Origin: Burkholderia sp. BCC0506
Lineage (GTDB): Bacteria > Pseudomonadota > Gammaproteobacteria > Burkholderiales > Burkholderiaceae
DNA length: 64,000 bases
Reading direction: 5' to 3'
NCBI RefSeq assembly: GCF_902833145.1
Contig: NZ_CADFEN010000006.1
Location: 62,001-126,000 of the forward strand
Below, one piece after another: positions 21,123-30,667 of the stretch. Position numbers and translations under genes: made by a program. Position 1 is the stretch's first letter. Each line of letters opens with the position of its first letter. A model generated the notes under the pieces. That model did no database searches. It worked only from the letters and a program-made list of their open reading frames with translations, and was not told the DNA's origin.

Positions 21123-21917
21123 TCAGCCGAGCAGCAGCGCGTCGTCGTCGAGTTGCTCGTGCCGCACCTTCTCGAACATCTGCAGCAGATCCGGCACGTC
21201 GAGCCCCTTGCGCGCGTCGCCCGACACGTCGAGCACGACCTGCCCCTGGTGCAGCATCACCGTGCGCTCGCCATAGTCGAGCGCCTGCCGCATGCTGTGC
21301 GTGACCATCATCGTCGTCAGCTTGCTCTCGGCGACGATGCGCGCGGTCAGCTCCAGCACGAACGCGGCCGTCTTCGGGTCGAGCGCGGCCGTGTGCTCGT
21401 CGAGCAGCAGGATCCGCGATGGCCTGAGCGACGCCATCAACAGGCTCACGGCCTGACGCTGGCCGCCCGACAGCAGCCCGATCCGGTCGGTCAGCCGGTT
21501 TTCCAGCCCGAGGTTCAAGAGCCGCAGCTTGTCGCGAAACAGCTCGCGCGACGGCCGGTCGAGCGCGGCCCGGAAACCGCGCCGCACGCCGCGCGCCATC
21601 GCGAGCGCCATGTTCTCCTCGATCGTCAGCGCCTCGCAGGTGCCGGCCATCGGATCCTGGAACACGCGCGCGACGAGGTGCGCGCGGTCCCACGCGGCCT
21701 TGCGCGTGACGTCCGTGCCGTCGATCGCGATACGCCCCGAATCGACGCGCTGATCGCCGCTGACCGCATTGAGGAAAGTCGACTTGCCGGCGCCGTTCGA
21801 GCCGATCACCGCGACGAACTGGCCGTCGGGAATCTCGAGCGACAGCCCGCGCAGCGCGCGCGTCTCGATCGGCGTGCCGGGGTTGAACGTGAGTTTGAGA
21901 TCGTGTGCCGACAGCAT
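21123..21917 (-). CDS. ABC transporter ATP-binding protein
   Basis: Energises the importer formed with the next two genes. The 264-residue protein has Walker A GSNGAGKST (residues 39-47), signature LSGGQRQ, and Walker B ILLLDEH, where histidine stands in place of the common proline after the glutamate. The H-loop is VTHSM. It belongs to the group paired with COG4120-type permeases and COG2984-type binding proteins, whose substrates are mostly unknown. One base separates it from the permease gene. No transport specificity can be read from the sequence. Confidence 0.9.
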   Translation of the reverse strand: MLSAHDLKLTFNPGTPIETRALRGLSLEIPDGQFVAVIGSNGAGKSTFLNAVSGDQRVDSGRIAIDGTDVTRKAAWDRAHLVARVFQDPMAGTCEALTIEENMALAMARGVRRGFRAALDRPSRELFRDKLRLLNLGLENRLTDRIGLLSGGQRQAVSLLMASLRPSRILLLDEHTAALDPKTAAFVLELTARIVAESKLTTMMVTHSMRQALDYGERTVMLHQGQVVLDVSGDARKGLDVPDLLQMFEKVRHEQLDDDALLLG

Positions 21918-21918
21918 G

Positions 21919-22815
21919 TCATGCCCCTCCGTTCTTGCGCGCGAACAGCTTCTTGCGCGTCGCCGGCAGCACCAGCGCGATCGTGACGAGCGCGGCCGTC
22001 ACGAGGTTCAGGTCCTGCGCCTTCAGGCCGATGAATTCGCTGTTCAGCGCGAGCGCGATGAAGAAGCGATAGACGATCGCGCCGAGCACGACGGCGAGCG
22101 TCGTCAGCACCAGCCGGCGCGCGGGCAGCAGCGTCTCGCCGATGATCACCGCGGCCAGCCCGATCACGATCGTGCCGATCCCCATCGAGATGTCCGAGCC
22201 GCCCTGCGTCTGCGCGAACAGCGCGCCCGCGAGCGCGACGAGCGCGTTCGACAGCGCCATCCCGGCGAGCGTCGCGCGGCCGGTCGCGATGCCTTGCGCC
22301 CGCGCCATCCGCGGGTTCGCGCCGGTCGCGCGCATCGCGAGGCCGAGCTGCGACGAGAAGAACCAGTCGAGCCCGAGCTTCGCGACCACGACGACGATCG
22401 CGAGCAGCGCCGGACGCAGCACGTAATCGGGCATCCAGTCGGGCTGCAGCACGGTGAAGAGCGTCGGCTCGGTGATCAGCGGCACGTTCGGCCGGCCCAT
22501 GATCCGCAGGTTTACCGAGTAGAGCGCGATCATCATCAGGATACTGGCGAGCAGATCCATGATCTTCAGGCGCACGTTCAGCCAGCCGGTGACGAAGCCG
22601 GCCAGCGCGCCCGCGACGATCGCGAGCAGCGTCGCGGAGAACGGGTCGTGGCCGGCCGAGATCAGCGTCGCGGCGACGGCGCCGCCGAGCGGAAAGCTGC
22701 CGTCGACGGTGAGGTCTGGGAAGTTGAGGATGCGAAACGAGATCAGCACCCCGAGGGCGACGAGGCTGAAGATCAGGCCGATCTCCAGTGCGCCCAGAAA
22801 CGAGAACAGAGACAT
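21919..22815 (-). CDS. ABC transporter permease
   Basis: A 298-residue integral membrane protein with about eight hydrophobic segments (for example LGALEIGLIFSLVALGVLISF near the N-terminus). It belongs to the branched-chain-amino-acid/ribose-like permease superfamily, COG4120 type. It also has the internal stretch SVNLRIMGRPNVPL that I associate with this group. It forms the membrane channel for the binding protein upstream and the ATPase downstream. The 139-base gap to the binding-protein gene holds a hairpin that may lower expression relative to the binding protein. Confidence 0.88.
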   Translation of the reverse strand: MSLFSFLGALEIGLIFSLVALGVLISFRILNFPDLTVDGSFPLGGAVAATLISAGHDPFSATLLAIVAGALAGFVTGWLNVRLKIMDLLASILMMIALYSVNLRIMGRPNVPLITEPTLFTVLQPDWMPDYVLRPALLAIVVVVAKLGLDWFFSSQLGLAMRATGANPRMARAQGIATGRATLAGMALSNALVALAGALFAQTQGGSDISMGIGTIVIGLAAVIIGETLLPARRLVLTTLAVVLGAIVYRFFIALALNSEFIGLKAQDLNLVTAALVTIALVLPATRKKLFARKNGGA

Positions 22816-22868
22816 GATGGGGAAATCCTGTTGCTTCCCGGCCTCACGTGTACGGCCGGGCGAAGCGA

Positions 22869-22897
22869 ACGGGCGGCTTCGGGTAGGAGCCGCCCGT
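22869..22897. repeat. Intercistronic hairpin between binding protein and permease genes
   Basis: A perfect 10-bp stem (22869-22878 with 22888-22897, ACGGGCGGCT/AGCCGCCCGT) with a 9-base loop and no T-run. It lies after the abundant binding-protein gene, where such hairpins often stabilise the upstream mRNA. Confidence 0.65.
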
Positions 22898-22954
22898 CCG
22901 GCGATGTCGTCGAGGCCCGGATCGGGCCTGCCAGCGCGGCGCTCGGGCCGCGGC

Positions 22955-23920
22955 TTACTTGATGACCGTCTTCGCTTCCTTCACGAGATCCGGCGACAGC
23001 GTGACGCCCTGTTTCGCGGCCGCGCCCGTATTGACGAACAGTTCGAGGTTGCTGCTCGTCTCCGATGCGATCGCGCCCGGCTTCTCGCCCTTCAGGATGC
23101 GCGCGACGACCTTGCCCGTCTGGCGGCCGAGGTCGCCGTAGTTGATGCCGAGCGCCGCGATGCCGCCCCGCTTCACGCTGTCGGTGTCGCCGGCGACGAG
23201 CGGGATCTTCGCTTCGTTCGCGACCTTCACGAGCGCTTCGTACGCGGACACGACGTTGTTGTCGGTGTTCGTGTAGATCACGTCGACCTTGCCGATCAGG
23301 CTCTTCGCGGCCGGGCCGATGTCGACGGTGCGCGGGGCGGCCGCTTCCTTCAGCGTCATCCCCTGCTTCGCGAGGATCTCCTTGAGCGCCTTCACGACGA
23401 CGACCGAATTCGCCTCGCCCGGGTTGTAGACCATGCCGACCGTCTTCGCATTCGGCACGACGCGCTTGATCAGCGCGACCTGGCGATCGAGCGGCAACAT
23501 GTCGGACACGCCCGTGACGTTGGTGCCCGACGGCCCCCAGCCCTTCACGAGCTGCGCGGCGACCGGGTCGGTCACGCCCGAATAGACGATCGGCACGCTC
23601 TTCGTCGCCGCGACGACCGACTGCGCGGCCGGCGTCGCGATCGCGACGATCACGTCGGGCTTGTCGCCGACGAACTTGCGCGCGATCTGCGCGGCCGTGC
23701 CCGTGTTGCCCTGCGCGCTCTGGTATTCCCACTTGAGCTTGTCGTCGCCGTAACCTTCCGCCTTCAGCTCGGCGCGCACGCCGTCGCGGATCGCATCGAG
23801 CGCCGGATGGTCGACGATCGACAGCACCTTGACGGTCTGGGCGTGCGCCGCGCCGGCCAGCGCGAGTGCGGCGACGCCGGCCGTGATCGAACGGATCGCG
23901 AAAGTCTTGAATCGCTTCAT
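22955..23920 (-). CDS. ABC transporter periplasmic substrate-binding protein
   Basis: A 321-residue binding protein of the ABC_sub_bind family (COG2984). A signal peptide ends near AHA-Q at residues 26-28. It is followed by KVLSIVDHPALDAIRDGVRAE and VGMVYNPGEANSVV, typical of this periplasmic-binding fold. I chose the ATG at 23920, which has GGGGGAGA upstream and yields the signal peptide; the open frame extends further without support. Relatives include tryptophan or aromatic-compound binding proteins in Firmicutes, but nothing here, such as a T-box or biosynthetic neighbour, fixes the ligand. It is the first gene of a three-gene importer operon. Confidence 0.9.
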   Translation of the reverse strand: MKRFKTFAIRSITAGVAALALAGAAHAQTVKVLSIVDHPALDAIRDGVRAELKAEGYGDDKLKWEYQSAQGNTGTAAQIARKFVGDKPDVIVAIATPAAQSVVAATKSVPIVYSGVTDPVAAQLVKGWGPSGTNVTGVSDMLPLDRQVALIKRVVPNAKTVGMVYNPGEANSVVVVKALKEILAKQGMTLKEAAAPRTVDIGPAAKSLIGKVDVIYTNTDNNVVSAYEALVKVANEAKIPLVAGDTDSVKRGGIAALGINYGDLGRQTGKVVARILKGEKPGAIASETSSNLELFVNTGAAAKQGVTLSPDLVKEAKTVIK

Positions 23921-24255
23921 GGGTGAGTCTCCCCCGTATTGTGTCGGTTCTGGATGATGGATTCCCGCCGCCGTCGGGCGGGCGCCGCCCGTGCGTACGA
24001 GACGCGGGCGATCGGCCCGCGCACGCTCCGGGAAAGCGTGCAGCGGCGAACGCACGAGGATACCATTTCCGCAGACCACCGCCTGACTGCCTGCTTTCGC
24101 GAAACCGGCCGATGCGCGGCGCCGCCGCGCCGTCACGACATGCCTGGACAGCCCGGCCGGCGGCGCTCGGCGCCGGTCCCGGCGCAACGCGCCAGCCGCG
24201 TTGACAGCTTTACGTTATGCTGTCCGCCGACCCGATCCACCCCATCGGAGGGGAC
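23921..24255. other. Divergent intergenic region
   Basis: This 335-base region separates the binding-protein gene (minus) from the four-cysteine protein gene (plus). It includes the ribosome binding sites of both. TTGACA occurs at 24201-24206 and TATGCT at 24216-24221, but they are too close to form one promoter. I see no convincing gene or operator. Confidence 0.5.
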
Positions 24256-24564
24256 ATGCAAAGAGCGATTCGTGCGATCGCATGCGCGGCCATCGCGCTG
24301 GCGCTGCCGGTTGCGGCATTCGCGCTGACCGACGGCAACGCGCAATACGACGACTGCATGCTCAACGCGCTGCGCGAAAGCCGCAACGGCGCCGCGGCGC
24401 AGTTGATCCAGCGCTCGTGCGACGCGCTGTACCGCAACAACGCGATGCTGCTGCCGCGCGAGCGGCGCTTTCACGAGTGCGTGGTGCAGTCGCTGCCGGG
24501 CGTGCGCGACAACTACGCGATCCAGCAGATCATGTCGATCTGCTCACGGCGCGGGGAGATGTAG
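24256..24564 (+). CDS. Small secreted four-cysteine protein (resembles the VF_A0006 family)
   Basis: A 102-residue protein with a signal peptide (MQRAIRAIACAAIALALPVA, cleavage near AFA-L). The mature part of about 78 residues has four cysteines, in YDDCMLN, QRSCDAL, FHECVVQ and MSICSRR, presumably forming two disulfides in the periplasm. The spacing and the L-x-R-x-S-x-x-A-A pattern resemble the uncharacterised VF_A0006 four-cysteine family. The ATG at 24256 is preceded by GGAGGGG. Function is unknown. The gene stands alone, converging on metQ. Confidence 0.75.
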   Translation: MQRAIRAIACAAIALALPVAAFALTDGNAQYDDCMLNALRESRNGAAAQLIQRSCDALYRNNAMLLPRERRFHECVVQSLPGVRDNYAIQQIMSICSRRGEM

Positions 24565-24584
24565 GCGCGACTGCCGCGCCAACG

Positions 24585-24613
24585 AAAAAAGGCCTGCGCG
24601 ATGCAGGCCCTTT
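24585..24613. terminator. Bidirectional terminator between the four-cysteine protein gene and metQ
   Basis: A 7-bp stem GGCCTGC/GCAGGCC (24591-24597 with 24603-24609) has six A before it and CTTT after it. The T-run is stronger for the minus strand, so it mainly serves metQ. Confidence 0.85.
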
Positions 24614-24643
24614 CGTTTCAGCGGTCCGACCGGTGAGCGGCGT

Positions 24644-25459
24644 TCAGAACGACGCGACCATCGAGCCCTTGAACTGCTTCTTGATGAACTCCTTCACTTC
24701 CGGCGACTGGTACGCCTTGACCAGCTTCTTCACCCACGGCTGATCCTTGTCCTTCGCGCGCACGGCGATCAGGTTCGCGTACGGGCTCGTCAGCGATTCG
24801 AGCGCGATCGCGTCCTTGGTCGGCTGCAGGTTCGCGGCCAGCGCGTAGTTCGTGTTGATCACGGCTGCGTCGACGTCCGACAGCACGCGCGGCAGTTGCG
24901 CGGCGTCGAGTTCGGAGATCTTCAGCTTCTTCGGGTTCTCGGCGATGTCGAGCACCGTCGCGTTGTTGCCGCCCGTGCCGGCGCCGGCCTTCAGCTTGAT
25001 CACGCCTTGCGTCTGCAGCAGCAGCAGCGCGCGGTTTTCGTTCGACGGATCGTTCGGCACCGCGAGCTTCGCGCCCTGCGGCAGATCCTTCAGCGACTTG
25101 AACTTCTTCGAATACACGCCGATCGGCGAGATGTAGGTCAGGCCCGCGCTGACGATCTTGTAGCCGCGCTGCTTCACCTGGCTGTCGAGGTAGGGCTGGT
25201 GCTGGAAGCTGTTCGCGTCGAGGTCGCCCGCGTCGAGCGCCGCGTTCGGCTGCACGTAGTCGTTGAACTCGATGACCTTCACGTTCAGGCCTTCCTTCTC
25301 TTTCGCGACCTTCTGCACGACTTGCCACACTTCCGCATCCGGGCCGGCGACCGTGCCGACCTTGATCGCCTTGTCCTCGGCGCGCGCGCCTGCCGACAGC
25401 GTCAGCGCGGCACCGGTGGCCAGCACGGAAAATACCTTCAGGAGACTGCGACGCTTCAT
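24644..25459 (-). CDS. metQ: Methionine-binding protein MetQ/NlpA family
   Basis: Periplasmic binding protein for methionine import, 271 residues. A signal peptide (MKRRSLLKVFSVLATGAALT..AGARA-E) is followed by the family pattern KVGTVAGPDAEVWQVVQKVAKE. Further matches are FNDYVQPNAALDAGDLDANSFQHQPYLD and NDPSNENRALLLLQ. No lipobox cysteine is present, so it is probably soluble rather than a lipoprotein. The ATP-binding and permease genes metN and metI are not adjacent, so it must use components encoded elsewhere. I chose the ATG at 25459 for the signal peptide; its ribosome binding site (GAGAAA) is weak. Confidence 0.9.
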   Translation of the reverse strand: MKRRSLLKVFSVLATGAALTLSAGARAEDKAIKVGTVAGPDAEVWQVVQKVAKEKEGLNVKVIEFNDYVQPNAALDAGDLDANSFQHQPYLDSQVKQRGYKIVSAGLTYISPIGVYSKKFKSLKDLPQGAKLAVPNDPSNENRALLLLQTQGVIKLKAGAGTGGNNATVLDIAENPKKLKISELDAAQLPRVLSDVDAAVINTNYALAANLQPTKDAIALESLTSPYANLIAVRAKDKDQPWVKKLVKAYQSPEVKEFIKKQFKGSMVASF

Positions 25460-25670
25460 CTGTTTCTCGCTTTCTTGCAAACTGAAAAATGGGGCGCGAT
25501 ACGGGTATGCCCGGACTCGCAGGAAGGGCCAAATGGTGTCACAGGATCGGCGTGAAGTGAAATACATCCCGCTCATATGGGTATGCACCAGCGCAGTGCC
25601 GGTGCGCGTTGCGCGAATGGGCCGTTAGTTGCATTTCTCTATCGATGCGGCGGCCATCGACCGACACGCG

Positions 25671-27311
25671 CTACGCCGCCACCGGTTCATCGGCCGCCTT
25701 CGCGCCGCCGAATGCCTGCTTGGCCGCCCTGCCGCCGGCTGCCTGCGACAACAGGCCGCCGGTATCGCCGACCCGGAACGCGCCGACCGCTTCGCGCAGC
25801 CGCGCGGCCTGTTCCTGCAGCGACGCAGCCGCCGCAGCCGCTTCCTCGACCAGCGCCGCGTTCTGCTGCGTGACCTGGTCCATCTGCGTGACCGCGCGCC
25901 CGACCTGCGTGATGCCGCTCGCCTGCTCCTCGGACGCGGCCGCGATCTCGCCCATGATGTCGGTCACGCGCGCGACGGCCTGCAGGATCTCGCCCATCGT
26001 CGTGCCGGCCTGGCCGACCAGCGCCGACCCGTTGCGCACGCGCTCGACCGAATCGACGATCAGCGCGCGGATCTCCTTCGCGGCCGTCGCGCTGCGCTGC
26101 GCGAGCGAGCGCACTTCGCCCGCGACCACCGCGAAGCCGCGGCCCTGCTCGCCCGCACGCGCGGCCTCGACCGCCGCGTTCAGCGCGAGGATGTTGGTCT
26201 GGAACGCGATACCCTCGATCACGCCGATGATGTCGGCGATCTTGCGCGAGCTGTCGTCGATCTCGCCCATCGTGCCGATCACACGGTTCACGACGTCGCT
26301 GCCCGTGCGCGCGATGTCCGACGCGTTGTTCGCAAGCCCGCTCGCCTGCCGAGCGTTGTCCGCGTTCTGCTTCACCGTCGCGGTCAGTTGCTCCATGCTC
26401 GCGGCCGTTTCCTCGAGCGACGCAGCCTGTTCCTCGGTGCGCTGCGACAGGTCGTCGTTGCCGGCCGCGATCTGGCGGCTCGCCGACGCGATCGCTTCGG
26501 CCGACCGGCGAATCCCGCCGAGCGTCGCCTGCAGCCGCGCCTGCATGTCGTGCATCGCGGCCATCATGCTCGTGCGGTCGCCCGCGCGCACCGGCACCGG
26601 CTGCGTGAGGTCGCCCTGCGCGATGCGCGCCGCGAGCGCGGCCGCTTCGTCCGGCTCGCCGCCGAGGCTGCCGCGCACGTTGCGGATGATCACCAGCATC
26701 GCCGCGCTGATCACGAAGCCGATCACGAGCACCACGGCCAGGTGGCCGAGCAGCGTCCGGTAGTAGACGGTGTCGATGTCCTTCAGGAACACGCCGCTCG
26801 AGATGTTCCAGTCCCACGGCGCGAACCGCGTGACGTAGCTGATCTTCGGCACGGCCGTCTCGCTGTGCGGCAGCCGCCCGCGATATTCGGCGAACCCGCT
26901 GCCGGTCGCCTTCGCCGCGTTCAGGATCGTCACGAACAGCGGCTTGCCGTCCGGATCGAGATAGTCGCCGACCTGCGTGTCGACGAGCTTCGGCAGCGTC
27001 GGGTGCATCAGCACGACCGGCTTCGAATCCATCACGAATACATAGCCCGAATCGCCGTAGCGCATCGCGGCGAGGCTCGCGAGCGCGTCGCGCTTCGCGT
27101 CGGCCTCGGGCAGCGTGCCGTTCTGCGCGAGCGCGTGATAGGCCTTCACGATGCCCGTCGCCGCGTCGACGAGATTCGCGATGCCGGCCTTGCGTTCGGC
27201 GAGCATCGTCGCGCGCGTCTCGTAGGCGCTCCATGCGCCGACGCCCAGAAGACCGATCCATACCAGCGCAAGCGCGAGCCACAGCTTGCGGTTCAAACTC
27301 ATTCTGCTCAT
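25671..27311 (-). CDS. Methyl-accepting chemotaxis protein with sCache sensor
   Basis: Chemoreceptor that signals to CheA/CheW. The 546-residue protein has an N-terminal membrane helix (about 9-30) and a periplasmic single-Cache domain (about 33-185, with [21 protein letters not shown], typical of Cache_2). A second helix lies at about 189-210, then a HAMP segment. The cytoplasmic signalling hairpin carries the conserved tip [42 protein letters not shown]. The start is the ATG at 27311, with AGAGGC upstream; a second ATG lies three codons later. The ligand is unknown. No other chemotaxis gene is adjacent. Confidence 0.93.
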   Translation of the reverse strand: MSRMSLNRKLWLALALVWIGLLGVGAWSAYETRATMLAERKAGIANLVDAATGIVKAYHALAQNGTLPEADAKRDALASLAAMRYGDSGYVFVMDSKPVVLMHPTLPKLVDTQVGDYLDPDGKPLFVTILNAAKATGSGFAEYRGRLPHSETAVPKISYVTRFAPWDWNISSGVFLKDIDTVYYRTLLGHLAVVLVIGFVISAAMLVIIRNVRGSLGGEPDEAAALAARIAQGDLTQPVPVRAGDRTSMMAAMHDMQARLQATLGGIRRSAEAIASASRQIAAGNDDLSQRTEEQAASLEETAASMEQLTATVKQNADNARQASGLANNASDIARTGSDVVNRVIGTMGEIDDSSRKIADIIGVIEGIAFQTNILALNAAVEAARAGEQGRGFAVVAGEVRSLAQRSATAAKEIRALIVDSVERVRNGSALVGQAGTTMGEILQAVARVTDIMGEIAAASEEQASGITQVGRAVTQMDQVTQQNAALVEEAAAAAASLQEQAARLREAVGAFRVGDTGGLLSQAAGGRAAKQAFGGAKAADEPVAA

Positions 27312-27550
27312 CTGCGTGCCTCTGTCGATGTCGATGCATCCGGCGCGCGAACGGCCTGCCGCACGCAAACGGTTGCTCTTGCATTTACGGCAACGAGGCT
27401 TACATCTTGAATACGCGTCGCCGCGGCGAACCGGCGATCGACCGCCGCGCCGCCCGCCGCGCGATTCGTCGGCGCGACAGCCCGCATCGGCTGTGCTAAA
27501 AAGACCGGCTGGCCGGCGCGCGACGCGCCGGCATCACTCCAGGGCCATCC

Positions 27551-27841
27551 ATGTACGTCATCGACATCCACTACACCGCGTCGCTCGAGCGCATCGACGA
27601 CGCGCTCGAACGCCACCGCGCGTACCTGCAGCCGCAGTTCGACAAGGGCATCTTCATCGCGGCGGGGCCGAAGGTGCCGCGCGAAGGCGGCGTGATCCTC
27701 GCGGCCCGCATCGATCGCGACGCGCTCGATGCGATCCTCGAGACCGATCCGTTCGTCACCGAGGGGCTCGCCACGTATCGCGTGACGGAATTCCGGATCA
27801 CGCGCGCCGCGTCCGGCTTCAACGTGCCCGCGCTGCCGTAA
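27551..27841 (+). CDS. YciI family protein
   Basis: A 96-residue protein of the YciI-like fold, a small alpha+beta dimer related to muconolactone isomerases. It begins MYVIDIHYTASLERIDDALERHRAYLQPQFDKG and carries the conserved His-Asp region and the closing VTEFRI strand. Catalytic roles of YciI proteins are largely unproven. It is transcribed away from the chemoreceptor gene and stands alone, so context gives no hint. The ATG follows a weak CCAGGGCC site. Confidence 0.8.
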   Translation: MYVIDIHYTASLERIDDALERHRAYLQPQFDKGIFIAAGPKVPREGGVILAARIDRDALDAILETDPFVTEGLATYRVTEFRITRAASGFNVPALP

Positions 27842-27982
27842 CGCGGCTTCGGCGCGATACGCGCGCATGCCGACGCGCCGCCCGGCGGGCAGCGCATGCG
27901 TGCAACGATGAGAGAGGGGAAACGTGACGGCGCGAAAACGGCCGTCACGCGAAACGCCGGGCGGGCGCCCGGCGGCTGCCGG

Positions 27983-28609
27983 TCAGTCGACCAGCAGCTT
28001 CAGGTCGTGGACCCACGGGGCCGGGCCCTGACCGTCGCGCACGAACAGGCGCAGCTTGCCGTCGCGGTCGAACACGTAGCTCGCGGCCGTGTGATCCATC
28101 GTGTAGCTGCCGGGCGTCTTGCCGGGCACCTTCGCGTAGTACACGCGGAAATCCTTCGTGACCTTCTTGAGCTGCGCTTCGTCGGCCGGCCGCAGGCCGA
28201 TGAACGACGGATCGAACGCGGGCACGTACTGGCCGAGCAGCTCGGGCGTGTCGCGTTCCGGATCGACGGTGACGAACAGCACCTGCACGCGCTTCGCGGC
28301 ATCCGGCCCGAGCTGCTTCAGCGCCTCGGACAATTCGGCCATCGTGGTCGGGCACACGTCCGGGCAGTGCGTATAGCCGAAGAACATCACGACTGCCTTG
28401 CCCTTGAAGTCGGCGAGCGTGCGGACCTTGCCGGTCGTATCGGGCAGCGAGAAATCGCTGCCGAACTGCGTGTTGCCGGTGATGTCGAGATTCTGGAATT
28501 TCGGCGCGTTGTCGCATCCGGCGAGCAGCAGCGCTGCCGCGAATGCGCACGCGAGCATCCAGCCTTGGCGCGCGCGGCGCCCGAACCGTGATGGGAGCAT
28601 TGCGTTCAA
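27983..28609 (-). CDS. Sco1/SenC-type copper chaperone lipoprotein
   Basis: Delivers copper to the CuA centre of cytochrome c oxidase subunit II. The 208-residue protein has a basic N-terminus and a lipobox LLAGC with lipid-attachment Cys32. A thioredoxin fold follows with the copper-binding CPDVC motif (Cys82, Cys86) and the distal histidine in YTMDHTAASYVF. It is the last gene of the cluster surf1, DUF protein, ctaA, ctaB, sco, 9 bases after ctaB. Confidence 0.95.
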   Translation of the reverse strand: MNAMLPSRFGRRARQGWMLACAFAAALLLAGCDNAPKFQNLDITGNTQFGSDFSLPDTTGKVRTLADFKGKAVVMFFGYTHCPDVCPTTMAELSEALKQLGPDAAKRVQVLFVTVDPERDTPELLGQYVPAFDPSFIGLRPADEAQLKKVTKDFRVYYAKVPGKTPGSYTMDHTAASYVFDRDGKLRLFVRDGQGPAPWVHDLKLLVD

Positions 28610-28618
28610 ACCGTGCGG

Positions 28619-29521
28619 TTACACGCCGAGCAGCGGGCGTGCATAGTGATCGACGAGCAGCGCGGCGAACAGCAGCGACAGATAGACGATCGAGTAGCGG
28701 AAGGCCTTGCGGGCGAGTTCGTCCGAATAGTCGCGGTGAATCTTCCACGCATACGCGAGGAACACCGCGCCGAGCAGCACCGCGCTCGTCAGGTAGACGG
28801 CCCCGCTCATCCCGGAAATGAACGGCATCAGCGTGACCGCGAACAGGATCACCGTGTACAGCAGGATGTGCAGCCGCGTGAACTTCTCGCCGTGCGTGAC
28901 GGGCAGCATCGGCAGCCCGGCGTTCTCGTAGTCCTTGCGGCGATAGAGCGCGAGCACCCAGAAATGCGGCGGCGTCCACACGAAGATGATCAGCACGAGG
29001 ATCCACGCGTCGCCCGGCACCGCGCCGGTGACGGCCGCCCAGCCGAGCGCCGGCGGCATCGCGCCCGACGCGCCGCCGATCACGATGTTCTGCGGTGTCA
29101 TCGGCTTGAGCAGCAGCGTGTAGATCACCGCGTAGCCGACGAACGTCGCGATCGTCAGCCACATCGTCAGCGGGTTCGTGAACGTATAGAGCGTCCATGC
29201 GCCGACGCTGCCGAGCACGGCCGAGAACAGCAGGATCTGCGGCGTCGTGATCTCGCCGCGCGCGGACGGGCGCCACGCGGTGCGGCGCATCATCGCGTCG
29301 ATCTTCTGTTCGACGAGGCAGTTGATCGCGAACGCGGCGCCGGCCAGCAGCCAGATGCCGACGGTGCCGCCGATCAGCACATGCCACGGCACCATGCCCG
29401 GCGTCGCGAGGAACATGCCGATCACCGCGCAGAACACCGCGAGCTGCGTGACACGCGGCTTCGTCAGCGCCATGTACTGGGAAAAGCGGCTACCGGGCGA
29501 TTGGGAGAGGGTGCTTTGCAT
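28619..29521 (-). CDS. ctaB: Protohaem IX farnesyltransferase (haem O synthase)
   Basis: Attaches a farnesyl group to haem b to make haem O, the first step to haem A for the aa3 oxidase. The 300-residue UbiA-family membrane protein begins with the [20 protein letters not shown] segment. It has the prenyl-diphosphate motif N-C-L-V-E-Q-K-I-D in helix 2 and the second motif [20 protein letters not shown] chose the ATG at 29521 ([21 protein letters not shown]); the frame stays open far upstream inside ctaA. It lies 8 bases after ctaA. Confidence 0.95.
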
Positions 29522-29529
29522 GGGGACGG

Positions 29530-30642
29530 TCACGCCGGGGCGGCGTCGCGCGCAGGCTGCGCGACACGGCCGGGGCGGCTTGAAAGGATGCGAAAGTTTA
29601 ACATGACGACGAGCAGCAGCAGGATCGCGGCCCCGCCGTTGTGCGCGACGGCGACGGGCAGCGGCCACTGCAGCACGATGTTGGTCAGCCCCGTCAGGAA
29701 CTGCAGCAGCACGACCAGCAGCACGCCGTTCGCCGGACGCCGCAGCGATTCGAAGCGGCGCATCTTCAGTGCGAACGCGACCAGGTAAGCGACCACGACG
29801 AACGCGAACGTGCGGTGCGTCCAGTGGATCGCGACCAGCGCGTCCTGCGTGATCGCGTCGCCGTCCTTCGTCATCCCGAGCGCGCGCCACAGGTGGAAGC
29901 CGTGCTGGAAGTCCATCGGCGGAATCCACTGGCCGTTGCAGGTCGGGAAGTCGGTGCACGCGAGCACCGCGTAGTTGGTGCTCACCCAGCCGCCGAGCGC
30001 GATCTGCACGACCAGCAGCACGAGCGCCGCGAGCGCGGCCGCGCGGTAGCGCCCGGCTTCCGGGTCATGCGACGGCAGCGGCGTTTGCCGCGCCGCAAGC
30101 CAGCCGAGCGTGCCGAGCAGCGTGAGGCCGAGCAGCAGGTGAATCGTGACGATCACCGGCTGCAGCTTCATCGTGACCGTCCATGCGCCGAACGCGCCCT
30201 GCACGAGAATCAGCAGCAGCAGGCTCGTCGGCCACCACGGCGATACGTGCAGCGGGCGGCGGCGCAGCCGCGCGGCCCACGCGATCACGACCTGCGCGAT
30301 GATCAGCACGCCGATCGCCATCGCGAAATAGCGGTGGATCATCTCGATCCACGCCTTCGTCATGCTGACCGGCCCGGTCGGCATCGCCTGGTGCGCGGCT
30401 GTGATCGCGGCATGCGCGATGAATGGCGACGACGTACCGTAGCAGCCCGGCCAGTCGGGGCAGCCGAGGCCCGAATCGGTCAGCCGCGTGAAGCCGCCGA
30501 ACATCACGAGGTCGAGGGTCAGGAACGTGGTGATCCACACGAGCTTGCGGAACTTGTCGTCGTCGGCCTTCACCCACACGTACGACAGCGGCAGCAGCGC
30601 GATGCACAAGCCGATCAGGCCGAGTTGCAGTAGATACGACAT
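29530..30642 (-). CDS. ctaA: Haem A synthase (COX15/CtaA family)
   Basis: Oxidises haem O to haem A for subunit I of the oxidase. The 370-residue eight-helix protein has the conserved [21 protein letters not shown] loop with paired cysteines. The haem-binding histidines lie in [24 protein letters not shown] and VAHNGGAA. A second cysteine pair (ACTDFPTC) is in the mirrored half. It lies in the order surf1, 208-residue protein, ctaA, ctaB. Confidence 0.95.
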
Positions 30643-30667
30643 CGGAATGGTGCCTCGTTCTCTCGCC

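Noticed and set aside
24201-24221. TTGACA...TATGCT as a promoter for the four-cysteine protein gene
   Set aside because: The spacing is 9 bases, too short for sigma-70.
27923-27949. Hairpin CGTGACGGC/GCCGTCACG after the sco gene
   Set aside because: 9-bp stem but no T-run on either strand, so not called a terminator.
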